Made by a program: the position numbers and the translations under genes. From Rathayibacter agropyri (GTDB taxonomy: Bacteria > Actinomycetota > Actinomycetes > Actinomycetales > Microbacteriaceae): a stretch of 64,000 bases of DNA. Positions 16,629 to 29,550 of the stretch are shown here, in pieces (positions within the stretch are counted from its first letter, which is position 1; every line of letters starts with the position of its first letter). Where the stretch lies: positions 356,218-420,217 of the forward strand of contig NZ_JABRPL010000001.1 in NCBI RefSeq assembly GCF_013249015.1, written 5' to 3'. The notes under the pieces are model-generated. The model was given only the letters and a program-made list of their open reading frames with translations. It had not been told where the DNA came from and did no database searches.

Positions 16629-16885
16629 TCGCGTCTCGCATCCTGCGCCGGCTGGGGCTCCGCGCGCTCAGTGTCGGCGTCCGCTTCGCGCCAGGGCGCG
16701 GGGCGCGGATTCGCCGCGGTTCCGTGTCGAGCCGGTTCGCTGCTGAACCGGTTCGGTGTCGAACTCTTACGGCGCCCTCCGTGCGGCGCTGTCCGCGGGC
16801 GCGTACTGTCGCTGGAGGGCGGGCTCCAGCGTAGCCCGCCGTGGAATCACGCCCGCGCTCCGCGCATCATCCTGGAGGTTCTCTC
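16629..16885. other. Intergenic region between divergent zapE and rhodanese genes
   Basis: Very GC-rich. It holds two close copies of CCGGTTCG (near 16733 and 16751) as part of an imperfect palindrome and the ribosome site GGAGG for the TTG start of the rhodanese gene. No coding frame or RNA gene was recognised. Confidence 0.4.
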
Positions 16886-17788
16886 TTGCCCGTCGAAACC
16901 GATCCGTCGCCCACGTTCGCCTCCTACGCGCACCCAGAACGACTCGTGAGCGCCGACTGGCTCGAGCAGCGTCTCGGCACTCCGGGTCTCGTCGTCGTGG
17001 AGTCCGACGAGGACGTCCTGCTCTACGAGACCGGCCATATCCCCGGCTCGGTCAAGATCGACTGGCACACCGACCTCAACGACCCCGTGCAGCGCGACTA
17101 CATCGACGGCGCGGGGTTCGCGGCGCTGGTCGGGGGCAAGGGGATCGCCCGCGACACCACCGTCGTCATCTACGGCGACAAGAACAACTGGTGGGCCGCC
17201 TACGCACTGTGGGTGTTCACTCTCTTCGGTCACGAGGACGTCCGCCTTCTCGACGGCGGGCGCGACAAGTGGATCGCCGACGGGCGTCCCACGACGACCG
17301 ATGCCTCCTCGCCCTCGGCCGTCGAGTATCCGGTCGTTGATCGCAGCGACGCCGACATCCGCGCCTTCAAGGATGACGTCCTCGCGCACTTCGGCAATCC
17401 GCTGATCGACGTCCGCTCTCCAGAGGAGTTCACCGGGCAGCGGACGTCCGCACCGGCCTACCCGGAGGAGGGTGCCCTCCGTGCCGGTCACATCCCGAGC
17501 GCCCAGAACGTGCCCTGGGGCAAGGCCGCGGCCGACGACGGAACCTTCCGCCCGCTCGAGGAGCTGAACGGCATTTACCGCGAGGGCGCGGGTCTGAAGG
17601 ACGGCGACTCGGTGATCGCTTACTGCCGCATTGGCGAGCGTTCGGCGCACACCTGGTTCGTGCTGACCCACCTGCTCGGCTTCGAGGGTGTCCGCAACTA
17701 CGACGGGTCATGGACCGAGTGGGGCAGCGCCGTGCGCGTCCCGATCGTTCAGGGTGCCGAGCCCGGTGAGGCCCCGGCCGCTCGCTGA
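16886..17788 (+). CDS. Thiosulfate/3-mercaptopyruvate sulfurtransferase (two-domain rhodanese)
   Basis: A 300-residue protein with two rhodanese domains (about residues 15-130 and 165-285). The active-site loop [13 protein letters not shown] carries the catalytic Cys and resembles mycobacterial CysA. The start is TTG at 16886, set by a well placed GGAGG; no better codon exists nearby. It moves sulfane sulfur from thiosulfate to acceptors. The SufE gene follows after about 107 bp on the same strand, suggesting a joint role in sulfur transfer. Confidence 0.9.
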   Translation: MPVETDPSPTFASYAHPERLVSADWLEQRLGTPGLVVVESDEDVLLYETGHIPGSVKIDWHTDLNDPVQRDYIDGAGFAALVGGKGIARDTTVVIYGDKNNWWAAYALWVFTLFGHEDVRLLDGGRDKWIADGRPTTTDASSPSAVEYPVVDRSDADIRAFKDDVLAHFGNPLIDVRSPEEFTGQRTSAPAYPEEGALRAGHIPSAQNVPWGKAAADDGTFRPLEELNGIYREGAGLKDGDSVIAYCRIGERSAHTWFVLTHLLGFEGVRNYDGSWTEWGSAVRVPIVQGAEPGEAPAAR

Positions 17789-17895
17789 GCACTGTATCGA
17801 GGGCGAGGGGCCCGGCCGTCCGTCAGCGGGCGAGCCAGCCCCTCGCCCTTTTGCGCGAATCCGACGACCGACTCCCTGATGAGACACTGGATGTG

Positions 17896-18339
17896 ATGAC
17901 TGACCCAACGCCCGCGCTGCCCGACGCGCTCCGCGACATCCGCGATGAATTCCTCGCTCTCGAGAAGCCGGAGCGCCTCCAGCTCCTCCTCGAGTTCTCG
18001 AACGAACTTCCCGAGCTGCCCGAGCGCTATCGCGACCATCCGGACCTCTTCGAGCGGGTCGAGGAGTGCCAGGCGCCGGTCTTCATCGTCGTCGACGTCC
18101 AGGACGGAGCCGTTCACCTGCACGCGACGGCTCCACGCGAGGCACCGACGACTCGCGGCTTCGCGTCGATCCTCGCGCAGGGCCTCGACGGGCTGACCCC
18201 CGAGCAAGTGCTTGCGGTGCCAGACGACTTCCCGCAGACCATCGGGCTCTCGGAGGCAGTGTCACCGCTCCGCCTGCGCGGCATGACCGCGCTCCTCGGC
18301 CGCACCAAACGGCAGGTCCGCGCCCTGCTCGCCGCATGA
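17896..18339 (+). CDS. SufE-family sulfur acceptor protein
   Basis: 147 residues with the SufE/YgdK fold. EFLALEKPERLQLLLEFSNELPELP leads to RVEECQAPVFIV, whose Cys is the persulfide acceptor, and QTIGLSEAVSPLRLRGM is the conserved C-terminal segment. SufE accepts sulfur from a desulfurase or rhodanese for Fe-S cluster or cofactor assembly. An upstream in-frame extension to 17851 is not favoured. Its stop overlaps the start of the next gene (ATGA). Confidence 0.88.
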   Translation: MTDPTPALPDALRDIRDEFLALEKPERLQLLLEFSNELPELPERYRDHPDLFERVEECQAPVFIVVDVQDGAVHLHATAPREAPTTRGFASILAQGLDGLTPEQVLAVPDDFPQTIGLSEAVSPLRLRGMTALLGRTKRQVRALLAA

Positions 18340-19034
18340 TCCTCCAGCCGCTCGTCCCGCCGGGCCCGCCGATCCGGCTGGGTGAGGACGGTGCCCGTGC
18401 GGCGATCGTCGAGGCCTACCGCCCGGGTGACGGGGTTCGGGTGCGCCTGAACATGATCGCGAGCATCACCGGATCCAGCACCGGTTCGGACGGCACAAGC
18501 GAGACCCTCACCAACCGGGTCGACCGGATGATCCTCGGCGTGATCCGCGAGCACGCGGATGTCGTGCTCGTAGGGGCGGCGAGCGTGCGCGCCGAAGGCT
18601 ACCGGGTTCCCCAGCGAGTCCCGCTGGCCGTGCTCTCGGCGTCGGGCGATCTGGCCGGGCACCGGCTCGAGTTGCAGGAGGGCTCTCGTGTCCTCCTCCT
18701 CGTTCCGGAGTCGCTCGGCGCGGTCACCGGTCTCCCCGAGGGAGTGGAGGTGGTCGCGGTGCCCTCCGCCGATGGCCGCCTTGCTGTCGACGCCGTCCTG
18801 CGCGCTCTCGCCGACCTCGGGCTGCACCGGGTGGTGTGCGAGGGAGGCGCGTCGCTCGCCGGCCAGTTCCTCGCCTCCGGCCGCGTCGATGAGCTCTGCC
18901 TGACGACCTCGCCCCGCGTCGTCCTGCCGGGGCTCCCGATCGCGACCGGCGATGCAGTCGTCGACGACTCGTTCGCCCTCGCGCTTCTCGCGGTCGACGA
19001 CTCCGGCTCCATCTACGCGCGCTGGAGTCGCTGA
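18336..19034 (+). CDS. RibD C-terminal / dihydrofolate reductase-like protein
   Basis: 232 residues of the RibD_C (DHFR-like) fold. LNMIASITGSSTGSDGTSETLTNRVDRMILGVIREHADVVLVGAASVRAEGY is the substrate/NADPH region. LGLHRVVCEGGASLAGQFLASGRVDELCLTTSPRVV is the typical second half. In riboflavin synthesis this domain reduces the ribosyl-pyrimidine; stand-alone forms are common in actinobacteria and of uncertain substrate. It overlaps the SufE stop by ATGA. Confidence 0.85.
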   Translation: MILQPLVPPGPPIRLGEDGARAAIVEAYRPGDGVRVRLNMIASITGSSTGSDGTSETLTNRVDRMILGVIREHADVVLVGAASVRAEGYRVPQRVPLAVLSASGDLAGHRLELQEGSRVLLLVPESLGAVTGLPEGVEVVAVPSADGRLAVDAVLRALADLGLHRVVCEGGASLAGQFLASGRVDELCLTTSPRVVLPGLPIATGDAVVDDSFALALLAVDDSGSIYARWSR

Positions 19035-19132
19035 CGCTGATGTCCGCCGCGCGCTCACTCCCCTGACGCCGGCCGCCACGGTGCTCGGCGTGCCTCCTGG
19101 CCGCAGGCGCGCCAGAACCCTATTCTGCGGAC

Positions 19133-19732
19133 GTGCCCGAATTCCCAGCGTCGTCCCAGCTACCCGAGGAGTTCCGGATCGCGACACAGTCGATCCGCGC
19201 GGCCGTCACGCGCGAGGAACTCACCGTGTCCGAGATCGCCTCGCCCGCCGGACTTGCGCCCTGGGCTCTTGCCCTCGCCGGTGACGTCTCGCCGCGCGCC
19301 CACGGCCGCGACTCCGAACTGGGCACCGGGCGCTTCATCCTGCTCTACGATCCCGAAGAGCCCGAGCAGTGGGGCGGCCCTTTCCGAGTGGTCTGCTTCG
19401 CTCAGGCACCACTCGAGGTCGAGATCGGCACCGATCCCTTCCTTGCCGAGGTGGCCTGGTCGTGGCTGATCGATGCGCTCGAGGTGCGTGGCGCCCGGTA
19501 CTCCGCCGCCTCTGGCACGGCGACGAAAGTGCTCTCGACCGGGTTCGGCGAGTTGGCGGCCCAGGGCGACGGCGCGCAGATCGAGATCCGTGCGTCCTGG
19601 AGTCCAGAGGATGCGCAGCTCGCCACACACGTGGAAGGGTGGGGGGAGCTGTTGTGCATGCTCGCGGGTCTCCCGCCCGTATCGGGCGACGGTGTGACCT
19701 CGCTCGCCCTCCGACGGAACAACCGTGACTGA
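19133..19732 (+). CDS. DUF3000 family protein
   Basis: 199 residues of the actinobacterial DUF3000 family, which nearly always sits next to RNase D, as here. No catalytic motif is known. A GTG start is preceded by TATTCT after six bases and no ribosome site, so translation is probably leaderless. Its last eight bases overlap the rnd gene, which indicates coupling. Confidence 0.88.
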   Translation: MPEFPASSQLPEEFRIATQSIRAAVTREELTVSEIASPAGLAPWALALAGDVSPRAHGRDSELGTGRFILLYDPEEPEQWGGPFRVVCFAQAPLEVEIGTDPFLAEVAWSWLIDALEVRGARYSAASGTATKVLSTGFGELAAQGDGAQIEIRASWSPEDAQLATHVEGWGELLCMLAGLPPVSGDGVTSLALRRNNRD

Positions 19733-20924
19733 TTATCGAGTCCTTTCCACACCCGACGAGTTCCTCGCCGCGGTCGACGCCATCGCTGCCGGCGAGGGTC
19801 CCGTCGCTGTGGACGCCGAGCGCGCTTCTGGATTCACCTACTCGCAGCGCGCGTACCTGATCCAGGTCTACCGACGGGGCGCCGGTGCGTTCCTCCTCGA
19901 CCCGCCGGCCATCGGTCGGCTGGACGCGCTTCAGGCGGTCATCGGCGAGGAGGAGTGGGTCCTGCACGCCGCGAGTCAGGACCTCGCGTGCCTGCGTGAG
20001 GTCGGTCTCGATCCCGTCCGCATTTTCGACACCGAGCTCGCGGCTCGGCTCCTGGGTCTGCCCCGGGTCGGTCTCGGCGCCGTCGTGGAGGATCTGCTCG
20101 GCGTCCACCTTGCGAAAGAGCACTCGGCGGCCGACTGGTCCACCCGTCCGCTCCCTCAGAGCTGGCTCGTCTACGCCGCCAAGGACGTCGAACTCCTGGT
20201 CGACCTGCGCGATCGGATGGAGGAGTTGCTCATCGAGGCTCGGAAGATCCGGATCGCGCGCGAGGAGTTCGAGGCGACCCTGGCTCGCGCGCCGAAGGTC
20301 GTTCCTGCCGATCCCTGGCGGCGCCTCTCTGGAGTGCACTCCCTCCGCGGTCAGCGGCCTCTCGCCGTGGCGCGAGAACTGTGGCTGGCTCGCGACGCCT
20401 TTGCCCGCGAGCGCGACATCGCGCCCGGCCGCCTCATCCCGGACGCCTCGATCATCGCCGTCGCCCGCAACGTCCCGACCAGCATCGGGCAGCTCTCGGG
20501 TCGCCGCGATTTCACGGGTCGCGCCAGTCGCGGCGAGGTGGAGCGCTGGTGGGCCGCGATCGAGCGGGGTGCCACGACCGAGGATCTGCCAAGCCCCACC
20601 CGACCCACCGTCGATACCCTCCCTCCGCCGCGCGCCTGGGGCGACCGCAACCCGGCAGCCGACGCCCGGCTCAAGGCCGGTCGCGCGGTGGTGACCGAGA
20701 TCGCCGAACTGCTCACCATGCCGGTGGAGAACGTGCTGACGCCCGAGTTGCTGCGCCGGGTGGCCTGGAATCCGCCCGAGCCGCTGGACGCGGCGACCGT
20801 CGCTGCCGAGCTCGCCCGCGCCGGAGCCAGACCCTGGCAAATCGAGGCGACGTCCGGCTCGATCGCGACAGCGTTTGTCGAAGCCGCCCAAGCGCCGCCC
20901 GAGGGCACCGAACCCCCTTCGTAG
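19725..20924 (+). CDS. rnd: Ribonuclease D with HRDC domain
   Basis: 399 residues. The DEDD exonuclease domain shows AVDAERASGF (Exo I Asp/Glu), HAASQDLACL (Exo II Asp) and YAAKDVELLVDLR (Exo III Tyr/Asp). The HRDC helical domain follows from about residue 210. It trims 3' ends of tRNA and other stable RNA. The GTG start overlaps the DUF3000 gene. The order DUF3000-rnd with dxs close by mirrors Mycobacterium tuberculosis Rv2680-Rv2682c. Confidence 0.93.
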   Translation: MTDYRVLSTPDEFLAAVDAIAAGEGPVAVDAERASGFTYSQRAYLIQVYRRGAGAFLLDPPAIGRLDALQAVIGEEEWVLHAASQDLACLREVGLDPVRIFDTELAARLLGLPRVGLGAVVEDLLGVHLAKEHSAADWSTRPLPQSWLVYAAKDVELLVDLRDRMEELLIEARKIRIAREEFEATLARAPKVVPADPWRRLSGVHSLRGQRPLAVARELWLARDAFARERDIAPGRLIPDASIIAVARNVPTSIGQLSGRRDFTGRASRGEVERWWAAIERGATTEDLPSPTRPTVDTLPPPRAWGDRNPAADARLKAGRAVVTEIAELLTMPVENVLTPELLRRVAWNPPEPLDAATVAAELARAGARPWQIEATSGSIATAFVEAAQAPPEGTEPPS

Positions 20925-20998
20925 GAAGCGGCAAAGGATTCCGGCCAGGCGGTGCTGGTTCCTACGATCGACGGGACCGTGAGTTCCTGGGAGGCATT

Positions 20999-22213
20999 GT
21001 GGCCGAGAAATCCGAAGTCGTCTTCGTCGACGGAGTCCGTACTCCGTTCGGACGTGCCGGCGAGAAGGGCATGTACTGGCAGACCAGAGCCGACGACCTC
21101 GTCGTCAAGGCGATGATCGGCCTGCTCGAGCGCAATGGCGCGCTGCCGAAGGAGCGGGTGGATGAGGTGGCCATCGCCGCGACCACCCAGCAGGGCGACC
21201 AGGGCCTCACCCTCGGACGGACCGCGGCGATCCTCGCGGGTCTACCCACATCGGTGCCCGGCTTCGCCATCGACCGCATGTGCGCCGGAGCGATGACCTC
21301 GGTCACCACCACGGCCGGTGGCATCGCGTTCGGCGCCTACGACGTCGTTCTCGCGGGCGGAGTCGAGCACATGGGCCGCCACCCCATGGGCTTCGGTGCC
21401 GACCCCAACCCGCGCTTCCTCTCGGAACGCCTCGTCGGCGAGGACGCTCTCAATATGGGCCGCACCGCAGAGCGGATCCACGACCGCTTCCCGCACCTGA
21501 CCAAGGAGCGCGCCGACCACTACGCGCTGCGCAGCCAGCAGAAACTTGCCGCCGCCTATGCCGCGGAGAATATTCAGCCGGACCTCGTGCCTGTCGCCAC
21601 CCGCAGCGCGTCCGGGTGGGGCCTCGCCACCGCCGACGAGGCACCGCGCCCCGAGACCACCCTTGAGGGGCTCGCGGGGCTGCGTACCCCGTTCCGCCCG
21701 CACGGCCGCGTCACCGCAGGCAATTCCTCCGGACTCAACGACGGCGCGACCGTGTCGTTGCTAGCCAGTGCCGAGGCGGCGAAGGAACTCGGGCTGAGCA
21801 CGAAGATGCGGATGGTGAGCTTCGCCTACGCCGGAGTCGAGCCCGAGATAATGGGCATCGGCCCCGTTCCCTCCACCGAGAAAGCGCTGCACAAGGCGGG
21901 CCTGGGCATCGATGACATCGGGCTGTTCGAGCTTAACGAGGCGTTCGCCGTGCAGGTGCTCTCCTTCCTCGACCACTTCGGTCTCGACGACGACGAGCCC
22001 CGGGTCAACCAGTACGGCGGAGCAATCGCGGTCGGCCACCCGCTCGCCTCCTCCGGGGTACGGCTGATGATCCAGCTCGCCCGTCAGTTTGAGGCGCACC
22101 CCGAAGTGCAGTACGGCCTGACCGCGCTCTGCGTCGGCCTTGGCCAGGGCGGCACGGTGATCTGGGAGAACCCGCACTTCGACGGCAAGCAGTCACGACG
22201 GAAGGGACGCTGA
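20999..22213 (+). CDS. fadA: Acetyl-CoA C-acyltransferase (thiolase)
   Basis: 404 residues of thiolase II fold. MCAGAMTS carries the acyl-accepting Cys, NEAFAVQVL and GGAIAVGHPLASSG carry the catalytic His region, and CVGLGQGG carries the second Cys. The GTG start follows TGGGAGG. It performs the thiolytic last step of fatty-acid beta-oxidation and is three bases ahead of the multifunctional FadB-type gene, with which it forms the trifunctional complex. Confidence 0.95.
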   Translation: MAEKSEVVFVDGVRTPFGRAGEKGMYWQTRADDLVVKAMIGLLERNGALPKERVDEVAIAATTQQGDQGLTLGRTAAILAGLPTSVPGFAIDRMCAGAMTSVTTTAGGIAFGAYDVVLAGGVEHMGRHPMGFGADPNPRFLSERLVGEDALNMGRTAERIHDRFPHLTKERADHYALRSQQKLAAAYAAENIQPDLVPVATRSASGWGLATADEAPRPETTLEGLAGLRTPFRPHGRVTAGNSSGLNDGATVSLLASAEAAKELGLSTKMRMVSFAYAGVEPEIMGIGPVPSTEKALHKAGLGIDDIGLFELNEAFAVQVLSFLDHFGLDDDEPRVNQYGGAIAVGHPLASSGVRLMIQLARQFEAHPEVQYGLTALCVGLGQGGTVIWENPHFDGKQSRRKGR

Positions 22214-22216
22214 CCT

Positions 22217-24340
22217 ATGCTCGACGGATTCGAGAATCTCGTGGACCTCGCTGAGGGCGAGATCGTCACCCACTCCTACCTCCGCGACGTACCGCTGCCC
22301 AGCGGTCGCACGCTCGCCCTGATCACACTCGACAACGACCGCGATCACACCCGGCCCAACACCTTTGGACCGGCATCGCTCTGGGAGTTGGCCGATGTCC
22401 TGATCGCACAGAAGGAGCGGGCCTCGCGCGGCGAGATCCACGCGGTCGGCGTCACGGGCAAGCCGTTCATCCTGGCCGCCGGGGCCGACCTCAGCAAAGT
22501 CGGGCAGATCCCGAGCCGCGAGCTCGGCCGTCAGCTGGCGCGCCTCGGCCACCGGACGCTCGGGATGCTCGCCGAGCTGGGTGTGCCCTCCTTTGCCTTC
22601 ATTAACGGACTCGCGCTCGGCGGTGGCACCGAGATCGGTCTGAACGCCAACTACCGCACCGTCGACTCCTCCATCCCCGCGCTGGGGCTGCCCGAGGTGT
22701 TCCTGGGGATCATCCCGGGCTGGGGCGGCGCGTGGCTCCTGCCGAATCTGATCGGAATCGAGAACGCCCTCAGGGTCGTCGTCGAAAACCCGCTCAAGAA
22801 CAACCGCACGCTCAAGGGCCAGGAGGTATTTGACCTTGGCATCGCCGACGCGATCTTCGCGCCCGCTACCTTCCTCGAGGATTCGCTCCGCTGGGCCGAT
22901 GGCGTACTGGGCGGCACCGTGACGGTACAGCGTCCGAATGCCCCCGGGAAGCTGGAGCGCCTGGTCAAGTGGGACGCCGCGATCTCGATTGCCCGCAAGC
23001 AACTCGAGTCGCGGATTGGCACCGTCGCGGCCTCGCCCTACCGCGCACTGGAACTGCTTAAAGCAGCAAAGAACACCACCCGTGAAGAGGGGTTCGCCGC
23101 CGAGGACGAGGCGCTGGCCGATCTGATCTCGGGAGATCAGTTCCGCGCGAGCATGTACGCCTTCGACCTGGTGCAGAAGCGGGCCAAGCGCCCGGCAGGC
23201 GCGCCGGACAAGGCGCTCGCGAAGCCGGTCACCAAGGTCGGCGTGGTCGGAGCGGGGCTGATGGCCTCGCAGTTCGCCCTGCTCTTCCTGCGTCGCCTCC
23301 AGGTCCCGGTGGTCATCACCGACCTCGATCAGGAGCGTGTCGACAAGGGCGTGGCGGGCATCCGCAGCGAAATCGACACCCTGTTGGCGAAGGGTCGCGT
23401 CTCCCCCGATGACGCCAATCGCCTCCGCGCGCTGATCACCGGCACGACTGACCGCTCCGACTTCGCCGATGCCGACTGGGTGATCGAGGCGGTCTTCGAG
23501 GAGCTGTCGGTGAAGCAGGAGGTGTTCGCCGACATCGAGCGCTACGTCTCACCGACCGCGGTGCTCGCCACCAACACCTCGTCCCTCTCGGTCGAGCGGA
23601 TCGGTGAGCGGCTACAGCACCCGGAGCGCCTCGTCGGCTTCCACTTCTTCAACCCGGTCGCGGTCATGCCGCTGATCGAGGTGGTCCGCACACCACACAC
23701 CGACGACAAAACCCTGTCGACCGCGATGGTGACCGCCGCAACGCTCAAAAAGAACGCGGTCATCACGCGCGACACCCCGGGCTTCGTCGTGAACCGTGTG
23801 CTTGCGAAGGTCCTCGGCGAGGCGATGCACGCCGTCGATACCGGCACGCCGTTCGAAGTGGTCGAGCGCTCGCTTACCCCCTTCGGCCTGCCGATGACCC
23901 CGTTCGAGCTGCTCGAGCTGGTCGGCCTCAAGGTTGGTGCTCACGTGCTCGACACGCACCACGCCGCCTTCCCGGACCGCTTCTTCGCCAGCCCCAACCT
24001 GCATCGCCTCGCCGAACTCGGCCACGTGTTCGAGCGGGACGCGAAGGGCCGCGTGAAGGGCGTGGACAAGCGCGCTGTCGCGATCGTCGCGGGCGGTACC
24101 GAGCCGATGACGGCGGAGCAGCTTCGGCTGCGCGTCGAGACAGGTCTCGCCGACGAGGTGAAGCGGATGCTGGACGACGACGTCGTGCACGCCGCCGAGG
24201 ACATCGACCTCTGCCTCATCCTGGGCGCGGGCTACCCGTTCCAGATGGGCGGGCTGACGCCCTACCTCGACCGTGTCGGCGCGAGCGAGCGCGCCTTCGG
24301 CGACACCTTCCACCACCCCGCCATTCGCGGCGTGTCCTGA
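22217..24340 (+). CDS. fadB: Multifunctional enoyl-CoA hydratase / 3-hydroxyacyl-CoA dehydrogenase
   Basis: 707 residues. The N-terminal crotonase domain (GADLSKVG; NGLALGGGTEIGLNANYR; PEVFLGIIPGWGG) hydrates enoyl-CoA. From about residue 335 a Rossmann domain (KVGVVGAGLMASQFAL) and GFHFFNPVAVMPLIEVV form the NAD-dependent dehydrogenase, followed by two C-terminal helical domains. It pairs with the adjacent thiolase to complete the beta-oxidation spiral. The short AAGGGACG before the ATG lies within the end of the thiolase gene. Confidence 0.95.
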   Translation: MLDGFENLVDLAEGEIVTHSYLRDVPLPSGRTLALITLDNDRDHTRPNTFGPASLWELADVLIAQKERASRGEIHAVGVTGKPFILAAGADLSKVGQIPSRELGRQLARLGHRTLGMLAELGVPSFAFINGLALGGGTEIGLNANYRTVDSSIPALGLPEVFLGIIPGWGGAWLLPNLIGIENALRVVVENPLKNNRTLKGQEVFDLGIADAIFAPATFLEDSLRWADGVLGGTVTVQRPNAPGKLERLVKWDAAISIARKQLESRIGTVAASPYRALELLKAAKNTTREEGFAAEDEALADLISGDQFRASMYAFDLVQKRAKRPAGAPDKALAKPVTKVGVVGAGLMASQFALLFLRRLQVPVVITDLDQERVDKGVAGIRSEIDTLLAKGRVSPDDANRLRALITGTTDRSDFADADWVIEAVFEELSVKQEVFADIERYVSPTAVLATNTSSLSVERIGERLQHPERLVGFHFFNPVAVMPLIEVVRTPHTDDKTLSTAMVTAATLKKNAVITRDTPGFVVNRVLAKVLGEAMHAVDTGTPFEVVERSLTPFGLPMTPFELLELVGLKVGAHVLDTHHAAFPDRFFASPNLHRLAELGHVFERDAKGRVKGVDKRAVAIVAGGTEPMTAEQLRLRVETGLADEVKRMLDDDVVHAAEDIDLCLILGAGYPFQMGGLTPYLDRVGASERAFGDTFHHPAIRGVS

Positions 24341-24350
24341 CAGACCCTCC

Positions 24351-24473
24351 GTGCGATCTGCAGGAGATCTGTTCCCTCGGACACGATCATTCCACCGGCG
24401 GGAAAACCCTTGGGGCGAGGAAGTCCTGCAGATCGCACCCAGTCCTGCAGATCGCGCCCAGTCCTGCAGATCG
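24351..24473. repeat. Intergenic PstI-centred repeat cluster between fadB and dxs
   Basis: GTGCGATCTGCAGGA (24351-24365) is repeated in perfect inverted form at 24424-24438. Two further direct copies of TCCTGCAGATCG begin at 24443 and 24462, so three copies follow a strict 19-base period (AGTCCTGCAGATCGC...). The genes on both sides converge, and the inverted pair can form a long stem that may end both transcripts. Confidence 0.8.
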
Positions 24474-24488
24474 GCCGCGACGCAGAGG

Positions 24489-26429
24489 TCAGTCGCTGCG
24501 CGCGTCGTCGCGTTCCGCGACCTCGTCCGGTAGAGGCCGTGCAACCGGGATCTTGCTGCCGAGCACCTGTGCCACCACGTCGCGTGCGATGTGCTGCGGA
24601 GTGAGCCCCACGTCCTCAAGGATCTCGTCACGCTTCGCGTGGTCGAGGAACTGGTCGGGGAGCCCGAGCTCGGTCACCGCCGTGTCCACGCCGGCTTCGC
24701 GCAGATCCTGACGGATCCGGGTGCCGATCCCGCCGACGCGCACTCCGTCCTCAATCGAGACGACGATGCGGTGCTCGCGGGCAAGTTCGATGATGCTCGC
24801 CGGCACCGGAACGACCCAGCGCGGATCGACGACCGTCGCTCCGATGCCCTGCGCGCCCAGACGCCGCGCGACGTCGAGCCCCGTTGCTGCCATCGGTCCC
24901 ACGGTGACGAGCAGCACGTCCTGCCGCTCGCCGCGAGCGAGAATGTCGACCCCGTCGCTCAGGCGCTCGACGGCCTCGATCTCCTCGCCGACGTCGCCCT
25001 TCGAGAAGCGAACCACGGTCGGCGCGTCGGCCACGCCCACGGCCTCGCGCAGCTCTTCGCGCAGTCGAAGGGAGTCGCGGGGGGCGGCCAAGCGGATGTT
25101 CGGCACGACCTGGAGGATCGCGAGGTCCCACATGCCGTGGTGGCTCGGACCGTCAGGTCCGGTCACTCCCGCGCGATCGAGTACGAAGGTGACCCCCGCG
25201 CGGTGGAGGGCGACATCCATCAGCACCTGGTCGAAGGCACGATTCACGAATGTCGCGTAGAGCGCCACCACGGGGTGGAGCCCGCCGAAGGCAAGACCCG
25301 CGGCCGAGGTCACGGCGTGCTGTTCTGCGATACCGACATCGAAGACCCGCTCGGGGTACTTCTCCGCGAGTCGGTCGAGCCCGACCGGGCGGAGCATCGC
25401 CGCGGTGATGCCGACGATGCTCGGGTCCTCGTCGGCGAGCGTGACGATCTCCTCCGCGAACACCGATGTCCAGGAGCGGGCACCGGGAGCCGCGAGCGGC
25501 TCGCCGGTCTCATGGTCGATCTGCCCGACGGCGTGGAACTGGTCGGCGAGGTCGTCTACGGCCGGACCAAAGCCCTTGCCCTTCTGCGTGATCGCATGCA
25601 CGATCACCGGCTGGCCGTAGTCCTTGGCCTGCTGGAGCGCCTCCTCCATCGCCGTGAGGTCGTGGCCGTCAATCGGCCCGAGGTACTTGATGTCGAGATT
25701 GGAGTACAGCGCCTCGTTATTGATGAAGCGGCTGAGGAAGCCGTGCAGCCCGCCGCGCACACCACGGTAGACGGCGGCGGCCGGTCCGCCGAGTCGCTCC
25801 GAGACTGCGCGCGAGCCGCGGTGCATCGTGCGGTAGCCGGGCCGGGTCCGTACTCCGTTGAGGAACCGCGCCATGCCGCCGATGGTCGGGGCATAGGAGC
25901 GGCCGTTGTCGTTGACCACGATGACGAGACCGCGGGAATTGTCGTCGCTAATGTTGTTCAACGCCTCCCAGGTCATTCCTCCGGTCAGCGCTCCGTCACC
26001 GACGACGGCCACGACGTGGCGGTCCTTCTGACCGGTCATGGTGAACGCGCGCGAGATCCCATCCGCCCACGAGAGCGAACTCGAGGCGTGCGAACTCTCG
26101 ACGATGTCGTGCGGCGACTCCGACCGCTGCGGGTAGCCCGCGAGGCCACCGCGCTGACGCAAGCGTGAAAAGTCCTGCCGCCCCGTCAGAAGCTTGTGCA
26201 CGTACGACTGGTGCCCGGTATCGAAGATGATCGCGTCGTGCGGCGAGTCGAAGACCCGGTGGATCGCGATGGTCATCTCGACCACGCCGAGGTTCGGACC
26301 GAGGTGACCGCCCGTCTTCGACACTTCGAGCACAAGGAAGTCGCGGATCTCGTGCGCCAAGGTCTCGAGCTCGACACGGGTCAGGCGATCGAGATCGCGA
26401 GGACCGCCGATGGTCTCGAGAACAGCCAT
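24489..26429 (-). CDS. dxs: 1-deoxy-D-xylulose-5-phosphate synthase
   Basis: 646 residues. TPP-binding motif [17 protein letters not shown], the N-terminal [13 protein letters not shown], and the transketolase-type [18 protein letters not shown] are all present. It condenses pyruvate and glyceraldehyde 3-phosphate, the first step of the MEP isoprenoid pathway, with thiamine diphosphate. The ATG follows GGAAGG. It is separated from acnA upstream by a strong terminator and so has its own promoter. Confidence 0.97.
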   Translation of the reverse strand: MAVLETIGGPRDLDRLTRVELETLAHEIRDFLVLEVSKTGGHLGPNLGVVEMTIAIHRVFDSPHDAIIFDTGHQSYVHKLLTGRQDFSRLRQRGGLAGYPQRSESPHDIVESSHASSSLSWADGISRAFTMTGQKDRHVVAVVGDGALTGGMTWEALNNISDDNSRGLVIVVNDNGRSYAPTIGGMARFLNGVRTRPGYRTMHRGSRAVSERLGGPAAAVYRGVRGGLHGFLSRFINNEALYSNLDIKYLGPIDGHDLTAMEEALQQAKDYGQPVIVHAITQKGKGFGPAVDDLADQFHAVGQIDHETGEPLAAPGARSWTSVFAEEIVTLADEDPSIVGITAAMLRPVGLDRLAEKYPERVFDVGIAEQHAVTSAAGLAFGGLHPVVALYATFVNRAFDQVLMDVALHRAGVTFVLDRAGVTGPDGPSHHGMWDLAILQVVPNIRLAAPRDSLRLREELREAVGVADAPTVVRFSKGDVGEEIEAVERLSDGVDILARGERQDVLLVTVGPMAATGLDVARRLGAQGIGATVVDPRWVVPVPASIIELAREHRIVVSIEDGVRVGGIGTRIRQDLREAGVDTAVTELGLPDQFLDHAKRDEILEDVGLTPQHIARDVVAQVLGSKIPVARPLPDEVAERDDARSD

Positions 26430-26501
26430 GCGCGCCGCCTTCCGGAGGGGAGTCGAGGGTGGGGACGTCTCCCGAGTCTACGCACGGGCTCGCCAGGAAT
26501 A

Positions 26502-26536
26502 CGGGTGCGCCTCCCCTTTAAGGGGAGGCGCACCCG
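26502..26536 (-). terminator. Strong hairpin terminator after acnA
   Basis: CGGGTGCGCCTCCCC and GGGGAGGCGCACCCG form a perfect 15-bp stem around TTTAA, starting 13 bases after the acnA stop. Neither side has a long U-run, as is common in high-GC actinobacteria. Confidence 0.85.
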
Positions 26537-26548
26537 TTCTGCAGCTGA

Positions 26549-29362
<2,814 letters not shown>

Positions 29363-29550
29363 GTCGCCCTCTCCTTCGCTGACTGCAGCGTCCGCCGACG
29401 GGCGGCGCCGCTCTCCGCCCTCATCTTGACGACCGCGCACAGCGACCTGCCACCAAGGAGGACCTAACTCGACAACGTCGCCGCTCCCGGTCATCCCCTC
29501 CGCGACGATGCGGGGAGGCGGGTGCTATTTATCTCGACGTCGAGACAATT

